A stretch of 64,000 bases of DNA, taken from Callorhinus ursinus. Taxonomy: Eukaryota; Chordata; Mammalia; Carnivora; Otariidae. Position numbers and translations under genes: made by a program. The notes beneath the pieces are model-generated. The model saw nothing but the letters and a program-made list of their open reading frames with translations, was not told the origin of the DNA and made no database searches. The stretch spans positions 13,166,288-13,230,287 of the forward strand of contig NW_020313005.1 of the NCBI RefSeq assembly GCF_003265705.1, in the 5' to 3' direction. Of this stretch, positions 1 through 12,376 are shown piece after piece; the first letter of the stretch is position 1, and every line of letters starts with the position of its first letter.

Positions 1-695
1 GTTGGTGGGAATGCAAACTGGTACAGCCACTCTGGAAAACACTATGAAGGTTCTTCAAGATGTTAAAAACAGACCTACCCTATGACCCAGCAATTGCACT
101 ACTAAGTTTTTACCCCAAAGACACAGATGTTGTGGAAAGAAGGGGCACATGCACCCCAGTGTGTAGCAGCAATGTCCACAATAGCAAAACTGTGGAAGGA
201 GCTAAGATGTCCATCAGCAGACGAGTGGATAGAGAAGATGTGGTCCATATATACAATAGAATATTACTCAGCCATCAGAAAGGATGAATACCCACCATTT
301 GCATCAACATGGATGGAACTGGAGGGGATCATGCTAAGTGAAGTAAGTCAAGCAGAGAAAGACAATTATCATATGGTTTCACTCATATGTAGAACATAAG
401 GAATAGCACAGAGGACCACACAGCTGAAGGGAGGGAAAACTGAATGGAATGAAATCAGAGAGGCAGACAAACCATGAGAGACTCTGGACTCTGGGAAACA
501 AACTGAGGGTTACAGAAGGCAGGGAGGGTTGGGGAATGGGGTACCTAGGTGATGAGTATTAAGGAGGGCATGTGTGTTGATGAGCACTGGGTGTTATGCA
601 CAACTGATGAATCATTGAACACTACATCAAAAACTAATGATGTACTGTATGCTGACTAATTGAACATAATAATAATAATAATAATAATAATAATA
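1..695 (+). mobile_element. L1 LINE 3' end (ORF2 C-terminus plus 3' UTR)
   Basis: The window opens inside L1 ORF2. 127-399 encodes the C-terminal end, with [36 protein letters not shown] and GIMLSEVSQAEKDNYHMVSL before a stop. The preceding segment (60-287, another frame) carries YDPAIALLSFYPKDTDV, so the ORF2 is frameshifted. A carnivore-type 3' UTR follows (gaaacaaactgagggtt, gatgagcactgggtgttatg), and the element ends in (TAA)n at about 666-694. The 5' part is outside the window. Confidence 0.9.
666..694 (+). repeat. (TAA)n microsatellite at L1 tail
   Basis: Roughly nine TAA/AAT units form the 3' tail of the L1 that opens the window. Confidence 0.85.
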
Positions 696-715
696 GAGAT
701 AAAGGGGAGAAGTTT

Positions 716-3700
716 ATAATGATACAGGCCTACCTCAAGAATCAAGAAAAATTTCAAACAATGAACCTAAAGGAACTAGGTAAAGAAAAATGAAGAACAA
801 ACAAAGCCCCAAACCAGTAGAAGGAAAGAAATAATAGAGATTAGAGCAGAAATAAATGAAATAGAAACTAAAAAAGTACACAAAAAAACGAATAGAATAG
901 ATCAGTGAAACCATCAGGTGGTTCTTTGAAAAGATCAACAAAATTCATAAAACTTTAGGCAGACTCATCAAAAAAAAAATGGACTCAAATAGAAAGGAAA
1001 GGGAAGAAATAACAATCAACACTGCAGAAACACAAAGGATTATAAGGGAATATCATGAAAAACTATATGCCAACAAACTGGACAACCCAGAAGGGATGGT
1101 TAAATTCCTAGTAACTTATAACTACCCAATATTGAATTAGGAAGAAATAGAATATTTGAACATACCAAATGTACTTGCAATAAATTTGAATATGTAATCA
1201 AAAAACTCACAGCAGTTAGGTGGCTTCACAGGTGAATTCTACCAAACATTTAAAGAAGAGTTAATACCTATTCTTCTCAAACTGTTTAAAAAAATAGAAG
1301 AGGAAGGAAAGCTTCCAAATTCATTCTATGATGCCAGCATTATCCTGATATTAAAACCAGATAAAGACACTACAAAACAAAAAACAAAAAACTATAGGCC
1401 ACTTATCTCTGATGGCCGTAGATGCAGAAATTCTCAATAAATGATCAGCAAACCAAATCTAGCAATACATTAGAAAAATCATTCATAGCGATCAAGTGGG
1501 ATTTATTCTTGGGATGCAACAGTGGTTCCTTTTTTGTAAATTAATTATGATACATCACATCAACGAAGGGATTAAAAACCATATGATCATTTCAGTAGAT
1601 GCAGAAAATTTGCATTTGACAAAGTACAATGTCCCTGATAAAAAGCTTCGGCAAAGTAGGTTTAGATGGAACATACCTCAATATTATAAAGGCTGTATAT
1701 GATAAACCCACAGCTAACATCATATCCAATGGTGAAAAATGGATACCTTTTCCTATAAGATCAGGAACAAGACCAGTATGTCCACCCACCACTTTTATGC
1801 AACATAGTACTGGAAAATCCTAGCCACAGCAATCAGACAACAGCAAAATGAAAGGCATCCAGATGGTTAGGAAGAAATAAAACTTAAGCTATTTGCAAAT
1901 AACATGATACTATATATAGAAAACCCAAAAGACTCCACCAGAAAATAATGAGAACTGATAAATGAATTCTGTAAAGTTTGAGAATACAAAATCAATGTAC
2001 AGAAGTTCATTGTGTTTCTCTGTACTAATAATGAAGCAGCAGAAAGAGAAATTAAGAAAACAACCATTTACAACTGCACCAAAAGTAGTTAAGATACCCA
2101 GGAATAAACTTAACCAAGGAAGTATGAAAGACCTGTACTCTGAAAACTATAAAACTTTGATGAAAGAAATTGAAGATGATACAAACAAATGGAAAGATAT
2201 ACCGTGCTCATGGATTGGGACAACAAATATTGTTAAAATGTTCATACTATCTAAAGCAATCTACAGATTCAATGCAATCCCTATCAAGATATCAATGCCA
2301 GGGGCGCCTGAGTGGCTCAGTCATTAAGTGTCTGCCTTTGGCTCAGGTCATGATCCCAGGGTCCTTGGACTGGCCCCCCATCAGGGTCCCTGCTTGGCGG
2401 GGTGCCTGCTTCTCCCTTTCACACTCCCCCTGCTTGTGTTCCCTCTTTCACTGTCTCTCTCTCTCTCTCTCAAATAAATAAATAAAATCTTAAAAAAAAG
2501 AAAAAAGATATCAATGCCATTTTTCACATATCTTGAACAAATAATCCTAAAATTTGCATGGAGCCACAAAAAAAATCCCAAATAGCCAAATCAATTTTGA
2601 AAAAGAGGAACAAACTGGAGATGTCACAATCACAGATTTCAAAATATACTTCAAAGCTGTAGTAATCAAAACAGAATGGTACTGGCATAGAAATAGACAC
2701 ATAGATCAATGGAACAGAATAGAGAGCCCAGAAATAAACTCACACTTACATGTTTAATTAATCCTTGACAAATGAGGCAAGAAAATCCAATGGGAAAAAG
2801 ATACTCTTTTCAACAAATGGTGTGGGTAAAACTGGATAGCTACATGCAAAAGAATGAAACTGGATCACTTTCTTATACCATACACAAAAATAAACTGAAA
2901 ATGGTTTAATGACCTGTGAGACCTGAAACCATGAAATTCCTAGAAGAAAACATTGGTAGTAATCTCTTTGACTTTAGCCATAGAAACATTTTTCTGGATG
3001 TGTCTCCTGAGTCAAGGGAAAGAAAAGCAAAATTAAAATGTTGGGACACAACAAAATAAAAATCTTTTGCACTGTTAAGGAAACATCTACAAAAAAAAAA
3101 AAAGAAAAAGGTCAACCCATCAAATAGGAGAAGGTATTCGCAAATGATATATGCAATATGGATTTAATATCCCAGATATGTAAAGATCTTATACAACTCA
3201 ACATTCAAAAACCAAATAATGCAGTGAAAATGGGCAGAAAACAGATGGCCAGGAGACACATGAAAAGATTCTCAACATCACTCATCATCAGGGAAATGCA
3301 AATCAAAACTACAATGAGATACCACCTCACTACCTGTTAGAATAACTAAAATAAAAAACACAAACAGTAAGTGTTAGTGAGGATGTGGAGAAAAAGGAAT
3401 CCTTGTACACTATTGGTGGGAATACAAATTGGTGCAGTCACTGTGGAAAACAGTCAAGGTTCTTCAAAAGTTAAAAATAGAATTACCCAATGATCCATTA
3501 ATTCCGCTGGGTATTATTTAAAGAAAACAAAAACACTATTTTGAAAAGATCTATGTACCCCCTATGTTTACTGCAACATTATTTACAATAGCCAATATAT
3601 GGAAGCAACCCAAATGCCCATTGATAAATGAATGGATAAAGATGTGGTGCCATAAAAAGAATGAAATCTTGCCATTTGCAACAACATGGATGGATCTAGA

Positions 3701-4008
3701 GAGTATAATGCTAAGTGAAATAAGTCAGAGAGAAAGACAAATACCTTATGATTTCACTCAGGTGAATTTAACAAACAAAACAAATGGATAAAGAAAAAAA
3801 GAAAAAGAGACAACCCCCTATCCCCCAGGCCTTAAGTATAGAGAATAAACTGGTGGTTGCCGGGGGTGGGGGTATCAGTGATATAGGTGAAGGGGAATAA
3901 GGGTATACTTATGAGCACTGAGTAATAATAGAATTGTTGAATCAGTATATTGTACACCTGAAACTAGTATAACAATTATACTGGGATTAATAAAACAATT
4001 ACAAAATG
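716..4008 (+). mobile_element. Older, decayed L1 LINE: ORF2 middle to 3' end
   Basis: This segment follows the gene order of L1 ORF2 from the linker after the endonuclease (EIIEIRAEINEIET-like at about 825-870) through the RT region (1560-1900) to the C-terminal region near 3560-3790. Stops and frameshifts are frequent. The 3' UTR ends near 4008 with attaataaaacaattac. It contains a later SINE at 2301-2504. It begins in mid-ORF2 directly after the poly-(TAA) end of the L1 at 1-695. This suggests that the younger L1 inserted into this one and that the missing 5' half lies upstream of the window; that part is inference. Confidence 0.85.
2301..2504 (+). mobile_element. CAN SINE (tRNA-derived) inside L1
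   Basis: The element has the head ggggcgcctgagtggctcag, a CT-rich stretch, and aaataaataaataaaatct before the A-tail. A perfect 15-bp target-site duplication, aagatatcaatgcca, lies at 2286-2300 and 2505-2519. It splits the older L1 ORF2, so it is younger than that L1. Confidence 0.95.
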
Positions 4009-4134
4009 TCAGCATTTTCGGGGGAACATTACACTTGAACACATTTGTTTAATGTCATATCCTATCTGCTAACCATGAATGACTGAAGTTATATTATAGA
4101 AGACATTAGAATAGACTGAAGTTTTCAGTTTTCT

Positions 4135-4343
4135 TTTTCTTTTTTTTTTTTTTAAAGATTTTATTTATTTATTTGAGAGAGAGAGAGAATGAGAGATAGA
4201 AAGCACGAGAGGGAAGAGGGTCAGAGGGAGAAGCAGACTCCCTGCTGAGCAGGAAGCCCGATGTGGGACTCGATCCCAGGACTCCAGGATCATGACCTGA
4301 GCCGAAGGCAGTCGCTTAACCAACTGAGCCACCCAGGCGCCCA
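4135..4343 (-). mobile_element. CAN SINE
   Basis: The reverse-orientation SINE has T-run plus aaagattttatttatttatt on the left and gagccacccaggcgccc (head complement) on the right. Flanks tgaagttttcagttttct (4117-4134) and tgaagtttcagttttct (4344-4360) form a target-site duplication with one indel. It lies about 530 bp from an oppositely oriented SINE at 4876. Confidence 0.93.
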
Positions 4344-4875
4344 TGAAGTTTCAGTTTTCTAATCTTTGCAGGCTTCCCAGTGTGCTCTGAAAGCAAAGAT
4401 AAAAACTTTGTATTTAGTGTATTGAATTCATTCACGTCAAGAGGGAGTTGGCGCACAGCCATGAAAGAAAGAAGTAAAATTGAAATGCCACAGTGGGAAA
4501 TAGCTTTAAAAAAAGTCACTGGATGTGAAACATCTTCGGGCTTCATATCCTCACTTCTAGAACACAACAATCTGTAATTTCCCATCTTGCTCTTTCTCGT
4601 ACAGGTATTCCTTTTAATTGATGTGTTTGTGGTTTAGTGTTAAGCCAGTGCCAGAGCAAATGAATTCTAACTCCTTCTACTTTGGGCTCTCTGAGTGGAA
4701 TCCCCCTTTCTGTTTCTGGTATCTTTTCTTAAGAGGCTTGCTAAACTCAAGAGAAGGAAATGCCAAAAATGAGTCCACTGGCAAGGTCATTTTACATCAT
4801 TTTCTCTTTCATTGCTTCTTAGGGGAGTAATCTGCATGAATTCCAGTCTTTCCAGGGCTTTTAAGAGAAAGATGA

Positions 4876-5068
4876 GGGGCGCCTGAGTGGCTCAGATGGT
4901 TAAGCGTCTGCCTTTGGCTCAGGTCATGATCCCAGGGCTCTGGGATTGAGCCCTATGTCAGGCTCTGCTCAGCGGGGAGTCTGCTTCTCCCTCTGCCTCT
5001 CCCTCTGCTTGTGCTCCCTCTGTCTCTGCCTCTCTCTCAAATGAATTAAAAAAAAAAATCTTAAAAAA
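4876..5068 (+). mobile_element. CAN SINE
   Basis: The head is ggggcgcctgagtggctcag. The tail is aaatgaattaaaaaaaaaaatc. A 13-bp duplication, aagagaaagatga, lies at 4863-4875 and 5069-5081. Confidence 0.94.
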
Positions 5069-6439
5069 AAGAGAAAGATGAAAGCACTGGGTAAAGTTCA
5101 AAGGAATGGGTAAAGGTAGGTGATAGGACAGTATTTCACTTCGGTCATGTAAGAGTTTCATATACTCAATGACTGTCCTCATTTACATAGGTAATGTGGA
5201 AAGCCCATACATACAGCTTTCAGAAATGAAAGTAAAGGAAAACAGTACAAAGGTTTGTTTTCAGACCTGGGATATATTTTTCTAAAGTCACGGCCTGGTT
5301 GTACAGTGAGTAATTTATAGTAGGGTAGTGGGAGATGACATACTGTAGTAACCTAAGGTGTTTTGTTTTTAACTCTTGAGTCTTCAGTTGATTAGGGCTT
5401 GGAGAAATAGAGATAAGAGAACTCCTTAACCATTTTGTGGAGCTTTGTGAATTTTTTTCATCTTCTCCATTTTCCAAAGTAGCCTTGCAATTTCCTTGTC
5501 GATCTATGCTGGGGGCTTCCCAATTATCACTTGAGGATGGCTCTGGTGAGAGGGAAGAATTGGTGGAAATCCCCTTGAGTTGCTTTCCTGGAATAAAGCT
5601 GGGTTGAGAAATTATGGGGCTCTGGGCACACAGATAATGTCTGGTATCTAACGGCTAAGTCATGAAGTTACCTCTTACCAAATGTGATAAACTGGAACTA
5701 GATTGTAGAGACAGTTGGAGCCCAGGAAAATATCTTTGTGTGCATGTTTGTGAATATGTATGTGTGCAGTCTTGTTTTTCTGAAAACACTTTCTTTTTCG
5801 CGCTTGGTTCATGTGAAAAACAAACACACCCCCTGGTAGCACCTTCTGTGGGGAATGGAGTGATTTTTAAACACTTAAGGCCTGGAGAATACAGATTAAT
5901 TTCTCTAAGAGGATCTTGATGTTTTATTGTTATAATAAGCTAAGCAATTAGTCACTTCTCAATAAAAAATATTACATCAATTCGGCATATATAAACAACA
6001 TTTCCTTATGTCTCAAATGAAAAAGGGACAGGCAAACATACTTATTCTGGTTTTTACTCCCTACCTCTGATCAAACCTTTACATACAACTTTCTGACTCC
6101 AGGAAACACCGGGGATGGAGAAGCAAGTTGAGCAACACTTTGAAGAAAGCAGCACTCAGCCAAATTGGATACTACAAAACAACTGAATTCGTTTAGTCAA
6201 TGAGTTAGTGGGCTGTGAAAAGAAGGGAAAAAAAACACCAGGGAACCATTCTATATTAAAAGGGCCTTAAGAGATTTAAAAGACATAAGTGAATGCAGAA
6301 TTTGTAGAAAAGGTAATTGGGGTAACTTGAATGTGGACTAGCTTTTGACATTATAGTTATTGTTAATTTTGTTTACATAGCCATAGGGCTGTTACTCATT
6401 TTTAAGAATGTCTCCCTGCCTCCCCTTCTCCGTTCATTC

Positions 6440-6600
6440 AGATGAGGCAAGTCCTTTAACCTCTCTTAGGGTCTTTTCTCCATCCATGGAATGAAGATGA
6501 TTGTCGTGGAGGCTTTTGTAGGGTTGACATGAGGTGATAATGAGATGGCACAGAGCCTAGCCAGGGCTTGTTACATGTTGTTGTTATTGCTGTCATTACC
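6440..6600 (+). mobile_element. MIR-like ancient SINE fragment
   Basis: The core agrees with MIR in order: gtcctttaacctctctta, then a catctgtaaaatggg-like stretch (catccatggaatgaag), then agggttgacatgagg and the end region. It is strongly diverged. Confidence 0.55.
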
Positions 6601-8334
6601 ACTGCTACTATATGAGGTTCATGTATTATTTTAATTCTAACCCAAGCTTGTGTTTCTTTGTTTTTCTGTTGGTGTCCTATCATTCAGTACATTTACAGTA
6701 ACCCTACATGGCCTGGGCCACAACGCTTAGATCTTGGGCCATCTTGGCCTTTCTCAACATTTACTCTCAGCACCAAGTTCTACACCAGGCCTAGTGACTG
6801 GCCCTAATCAGGTGCTTATTTGTCAAATGAATAAACTCTATTATCTGTGAAAATTACAGCAAAAAAAAATCTTTATTCTTATTGATACTAAATGGAACTT
6901 AAATTGGCACACTACTTAAGGTACACTAACTGGCACACTTATTGGCACTGGGTGGATACTTAAAAGGGCCCATACTGAAGCACTGTGGTGAACACGGGTC
7001 TGGATTCCTTACATTACATTTCAGTTGCTCACTCTTTGCTTACAATGAGGTCCTTTCTCCTTCAGAAGATACTCCTATGGCCATTTCTTTTTCATCAGAT
7101 TATAACCCCTTGATAAAGTGAAAAATCAAGAAATCTCTTCTAATGGTTTTTCACATGGTAGGTAGATATCAAAAGAAGACTCTATTTTTTGAAACTAAAA
7201 TGTTCTTGGACATATTAATGGGGATTTAGGAAAATATTTGGTGTAAGAAATGATTAAGTAATTAGAGAACTTAGTTGTAGAAATAATGTGGCAGCCTGTA
7301 ACTTATAGGTGTCAAATATTAATTTGGCTATAATTATAATGCTTGAGGCAATTATTTGCATATGTTTTCTCCATCTTGCCTATTAATAATTGGGAGTGGA
7401 TGGGAAAGAGGCATTTTTTTAAATATAGATTTGGCATTCAAATGTGGAAAGAGGTGAAATTTATTGAAATAAAAAGAAGTTAGATGCTTATATTTCAGAG
7501 ATGCAGTCTAAAAAAACCAGAGAGAGATGCAGTCTATTTAAAAACCTCAGAGTACTGTGATTAGTGAGGTAAATGCTTAAATCTGAATCTAACAGCGAGG
7601 TGCCATCTTTGTTTTGGGTTTAAAAGAGTACCTTTGTAAAGGATCTGATATTTGCTTGAAGACTTAAAACAAAGGTAACTTGATAATTCTAGCAGATTTT
7701 TTTTTTTTTCCTCATTTTGTAGTTTAATCAGAACATTACGTTTTGGGTTCTTACCTATTTTTATGTAAGGAGGTTATGATTTTTATCAGTGAGAATAATG
7801 TGTGTCAAACTCATGAACAATTTATTCCCCTATATGAAGTGATAAAATATGTTATAGAATTACTGCTACTACTAATTACTAATAGCTAAAGATAGGTAAG
7901 GAGTAGAAATGTTATATTACAAATAAAGTGAACATGTGGAAATCTGTTATTAAATTTCAAGTTTGAATATTTTGTTTTCTTTTTCTTTAGAAGTAGCAGG
8001 GGGGTAACTCTGCCCATTACATTCCATGCCAAGGTCAGTTCTCCATATTTTGTCTGACTGTTTAATAACACTCAAGCATAGAGGCAGTCAAGGGGCCGCT
8101 GTCATTGATAAGGTTATAGTTAAAAAGAAAGCATGTACTTCAGAACTTAAGCTGTTTATTAAGTCCAGTCTTGTTTGAGATCTTTTTGAAAAGTGCTTAT
8201 AATTTTCCAGAGTACCAGGATTAAGAAAGAAACAGAATAGTTAATGTATAGATTTGAGAATGGCTTTGGCTTTTTTTGTTTTTCCTTCCTCTTAGGTTGA
8301 ATTACCTTACAGACCTCTTTTAAAAAGGTAGCTT

Positions 8335-8701
8335 GTAAAAAAAAAAAAAAAAGGGAGAGAGACAGAGAGAATGAGAGGCAAACCAGAAAATGACTTTTAA
8401 TTATAGGGAACAAACTGAGGTTGCTGGAGGGAGGTGGGTGGTGGGGGGATTGAGGGGAGATCAGTTAAATGGGTGATGGGTATTAAGGAGGGCACTTGTG
8501 ATGAGAACTGTGTGTGTTGTATGTAAGTGATGAATCACTAGATTCTACATCTGAAACTAATGTTATATTGTATGTTAGCTAATTGGAATATAAATAAAAA
8601 CTGGAAAAAATATCAATAGATAAAAAAAGCATATGGAGGAGCCAAATGCTTTAACTCAGTGAAACTACAATAACTCAATAAAACTACATTGTGTGTATAT
8701 A
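8335..8701 (+). mobile_element. L1 3' UTR fragment with possible 3' transduction
   Basis: 8400-8605 matches the carnivore L1 3' UTR (gggaacaaactgaggttgctgg, gggtattaaggagggcac, ctacatctgaaactaatg) and ends in aaataaaaactggaaaaa. About 95 bp of non-L1 sequence follows, with caataaaactac near its end. The flanks tttaaaaaggtagctt (8319-8334) and tttaaaaaaggtagctt (8702-8718) resemble a target-site duplication enclosing both parts. An A-run at 8337-8351 sits on the 5' side. Confidence 0.75.
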
Positions 8702-9916
8702 TTTAAAAAAGGTAGCTTCTGTTAGTTGTATAATTTGAGATTTGTTAACTGGTTATGTCTAGTCTGTGAATCTTAACAAAGTGATTGAAAAAATAAGGAA
8801 CCTATTTGGTACCAATAATGCACTTGGATTTTATATCAAGTCTGGGGTAAATTCACCAAATTTTTAAACTATCTTGTTTTAATTGTTTTAACTCCAGATT
8901 TGAAAATTTGAAATCCTGAGAAATATTGTTTCTATGACTCTGAAAAATAACTTCAAGTTGCATTTCTTTTCCTGAGGATAAAGTAGATATATCGTGATTG
9001 TTTTCTTAATTGAGTTTCATTTGTGTGATTGACTATAATAAAAATATTCTAACTTAATTCAGTTTATTAAAGGAGTATGGATTAAGTATTTTGAAATATG
9101 CTGTCTTTTAAACTATTTCTAGAGTTTTTAAATAAAAGTTATAAAAGTGTAAGCAATACATAATCTTTGTGTGTGTATGTCCTCCTGCCCGCCATCATCT
9201 CATAAGACCCTCTTTCCTTGTTCCATTTTGTAAACATGAGTTGCTTATGGCTTGTGTACTGAAAATGCTGCCAGGAAGTAGGGTGAGCAAAAGTTCTTTT
9301 CCCATGACCCTCACTCTAATGTTGTTCCAAGGGTTCCCTACTTGGAAATGCCTTGATAACCACATTCATTCCTGACACACCCCACCCCCAACACACACAA
9401 AACTACTGAGTGCCATCTGACCCCCGGTCCAGCTGCAGCTTTTTAAAACACTAGTGGATAAGGCTTTTACCTAGAGCAGTGAATATCTGAGATTTTTTTT
9501 TTTTGTGATGTGTTGCATGTGAATAAAAAAAAAAAACATTTTTTAAAGATTGAATTAGTTGGGGTTCTGCAAGCTAAAAGTTGATTAGTGTGTGTTTTTT
9601 TCTCTAGTTTCAGATGCACTAAAGTTTTTGTGTGTGTGTGTGTTCATCCTTTTTGTATAATTTCTGGAATTTTTCCTTCTGACAGTGAAATCTAAAATAT
9701 TAAAGCACTCTTTAGATTCTATTGTCCCATAACTTTTATCATGCATATAAATTTTTTAAAGACCAGGTTATGCTGGTCACCATCCCCTAATTCTTATTTG
9801 ATGCACTCAATTTCTTCCTTTGGAATAGAGGGGAGAGAAACGTATTTATTTATTAAATTCTAGGGTTCTGAATGTCTCTAGTCTTCCCACCAACAGTGAA
9901 CATTCTTTTATGTTTA

Positions 9917-10030
9917 GAAAATGAGACTGCGAGGAAGAAGTTAAGTAATTTGCTCAAGGTCACACAAAGCTGGTCAATCACAGAATTAGGATTTAAACCT
10001 GTCTGACACCCAAGCACTCTTCTTTGCTAT
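9917..10030 (-). mobile_element. MIR-like ancient SINE fragment
   Basis: The antisense MIR core is readable: gaaaatgagactgcgagg, taatttgctcaaggtcac, and aggatttaaacctgtctg, followed by ccaagcactctt. Confidence 0.8.
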
Positions 10031-10310
10031 TTGACAGTATTGTTCAAGCTGAGAACACTAGGAGTTTTATGTTCGAAAGGCAAGAGAATGGAGAGTGGAG
10101 GGGAAAAATGCCTAGAACGTAGAGTTTTTTTCATATGGAATGGTTTTTGAAGGTGAAGAAGGCTGGGACCAGAAAGCGTAAGGTAAAGGGTTAGCCGGGT
10201 AAGCTACTAGTATCTGCTGTGGTCCGGTGTCAAACTGCTACTCTAGGCAGGATTGCATGACTGCTACAGTTTGACAGAGGGTTGGTTTGGAACTTGACTT
10301 ACTGGATTAT

Positions 10311-10366
10311 TTAAATATATATAAATATAAATATATATATGTGTATGTATATATATATAAAATAAA
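10311..10366. repeat. AT-rich (TA)n low-complexity repeat
   Basis: Interrupted TA/TATG repeat with no recognisable element around it. Confidence 0.8.
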
Positions 10367-11280
10367 GGGGGGTACTTGAGATTATACTGTATTTTTCCTA
10401 TCCTAAGGAGACAAAAGCTGACAGGGTTATGTATGAAGCATAGTTATTCCTGGAGCAAGGACATGAGTTTTCATTCCAGTCCCATGATGGGCTTGTGTGG
10501 AAAAGCAGACAGATTTATTTCAGAGCCTACAAGGCCACTTTGCAGAGCACATGTTATGAGAGAGGGAAGAAGGAGCCTTGTTCTTATATACTGTGCTGTG
10601 ATGCCTCTTCAAAAGCTGTGACATGTGAAGGTCAAGTGTGTGGGATAAAGGGAACTCCATTTTTGCAGACTGTTTCCTGTTAGGGCATGTCCACCATGTA
10701 ACTGACCTTTATGTATCCCTTGACTTCTCTCTGCAGGCCCTAGCCTAGATTGGAGAACCCTGAGAGCCTTAGATTCCTTGTCCTGTTTCAGTTGCTAGGA
10801 ATCTGAATTAGGGCACACTAGTTAACTGTTTCAAGCCTAAATGAAAGTGTTAGAGGACCCATGTTACTGACATGGTGCCCAGAAAGCAGATTTCTCTGTG
10901 TGAAGACTTTTTACCTATCATGTTCCATTGTGAAAGTAGAGATTAATTTTGGTAAAGTAATTTAGTATATGAAGTACTTATTTTGATCTGAAAATTATTA
11001 TTTTGTTCTTAACTAAGTTGAGAGCAAGCATCATTTTGCATTTGTACTAGTGACTGTGGTGTGCAGTTCTGGCATGCCCGGGCTTAGAGAGAAATCCGTA
11101 GGTGGTCTACTTTAATCTGAGACTTCTAATATTTTAACTTTTCTTTTGTCTTTAGAGGAAATCTCAGTGATCTCTTTAGGAAACAAACAGCGAAGGGCAG
11201 CTGTTATGAACAAAACTTGTAGGTAGTTTTCTTTCCTTAAACTAGCTGCTGCTCATGCTTGTACTAAATTACTGCCAGTG

Positions 11281-11474
11281 GGGGCGCCTGGGTGGCTCAG
11301 ACAGTTAAGCATCTGCCTTTGGCTCAGGTCATGATCCCAGTGTCCTGGGATCGAGCCCCACATCGGGCTCCCTGCTGAGCGGGGAGCCTACTTCTCCCTC
11401 TTCCTCTGCCTGCCGCTCCCCCTGCTTGTGCTCTATCTCTCTCTATTAAAAAATAAAAAATCTTAAAAAAAAAA
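11281..11474 (+). mobile_element. CAN SINE
   Basis: The head is ggggcgcctgggtggctcag, and the tail is attaaaaaataaaaaatctt plus A-run. Flanks aaattactgccagtg (11266-11280) and aaattacagccagtg (11475-11489) are a duplication with one mismatch. Confidence 0.95.
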
Positions 11475-12048
11475 AAATTACAGCCAGTGGACCTGGCACT
11501 GCAACTCTTGGCTTCTGACTTTCTGTCCAGTTATATGTGATAATCCAAAGTCTGCATATTTTGAAGTTCCATGAGGCACAAATGTTTGTTATGTTAGGTG
11601 AGCATTTTAATTCTAAATTTTTGAGTTAATTCCCTTTAGAACTACTTATAACCGCATGATAAAAAGGGTATAAGTGAAATTTCAACTGGTCAATTTGGGA
11701 CACTTTGAAAAACTTTCTCACCAAATTGGTAAGATTCCTGGTGCATTAACCACAGTAGTTAAATCTATATGTATAAATACAGGTCTTTGCTAGTCACTGT
11801 GAACAAGAGCACTAGTAGATTGTGGAGGAACATTGAAGAACTCTTCATCAGTTTGGAACTGAAACTAGAAATCAGACATGTTTAAGATCTTTAGTGTAAG
11901 GGGAAAGAAAGAACTAAATAAAAGATCTTTCATTAAACAAATGCTAATTTTGATTTTAATAAAGTGTACTCTGTTGAGGATGGCCTCATTTCATCTGAGA
12001 AACCAACTGGTACTTTAAGGAACTTTGAGTTCAGGCCATGTCTGTCTT

Positions 12049-12376
12049 TCTTTTTTTTTAAACATACAGTGTTTTATTAGTTTCAGATGTACACTGCAGT
12101 GATATAACACTTCTGTACATCACCTGGTGCTCATCACAATAATGCATTCCTTTAATCCCCATCACCTATATCACCCACTTTGTCCCCCTTTGGTAACCAT
12201 CACTTACCTATAATTAAGAATCTGTTTCTTGATTTGTCTCCCTCTTTCTGCTTGCTTATTTGTTTTGTTTCTTAAATTCCTCATATGAGTGAAATCATAT
12301 GGTATTTGTCTTTCTCTGACTGATTTCACTTATCATAATACTCTGTAGTTCCATCCATATCATTGCACATGGAGAC
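12049..12376 (-). mobile_element. 5'-truncated L1 3' end
   Basis: The antisense L1 3' UTR shows attagtttcagatgtacac, catcacctggtgctcatcac and the ORF2 end (tctttctctgactgatttca, tagttccatccatatcattg). The T-run on the left is the tail. Confidence 0.85.

Noticed and set aside
2301..2380. tRNA gene
   Set aside because: The SINE heads descend from tRNA but have degraded arms and sit in poly-A-tailed elements. No intact tRNA cloverleaf was seen anywhere.
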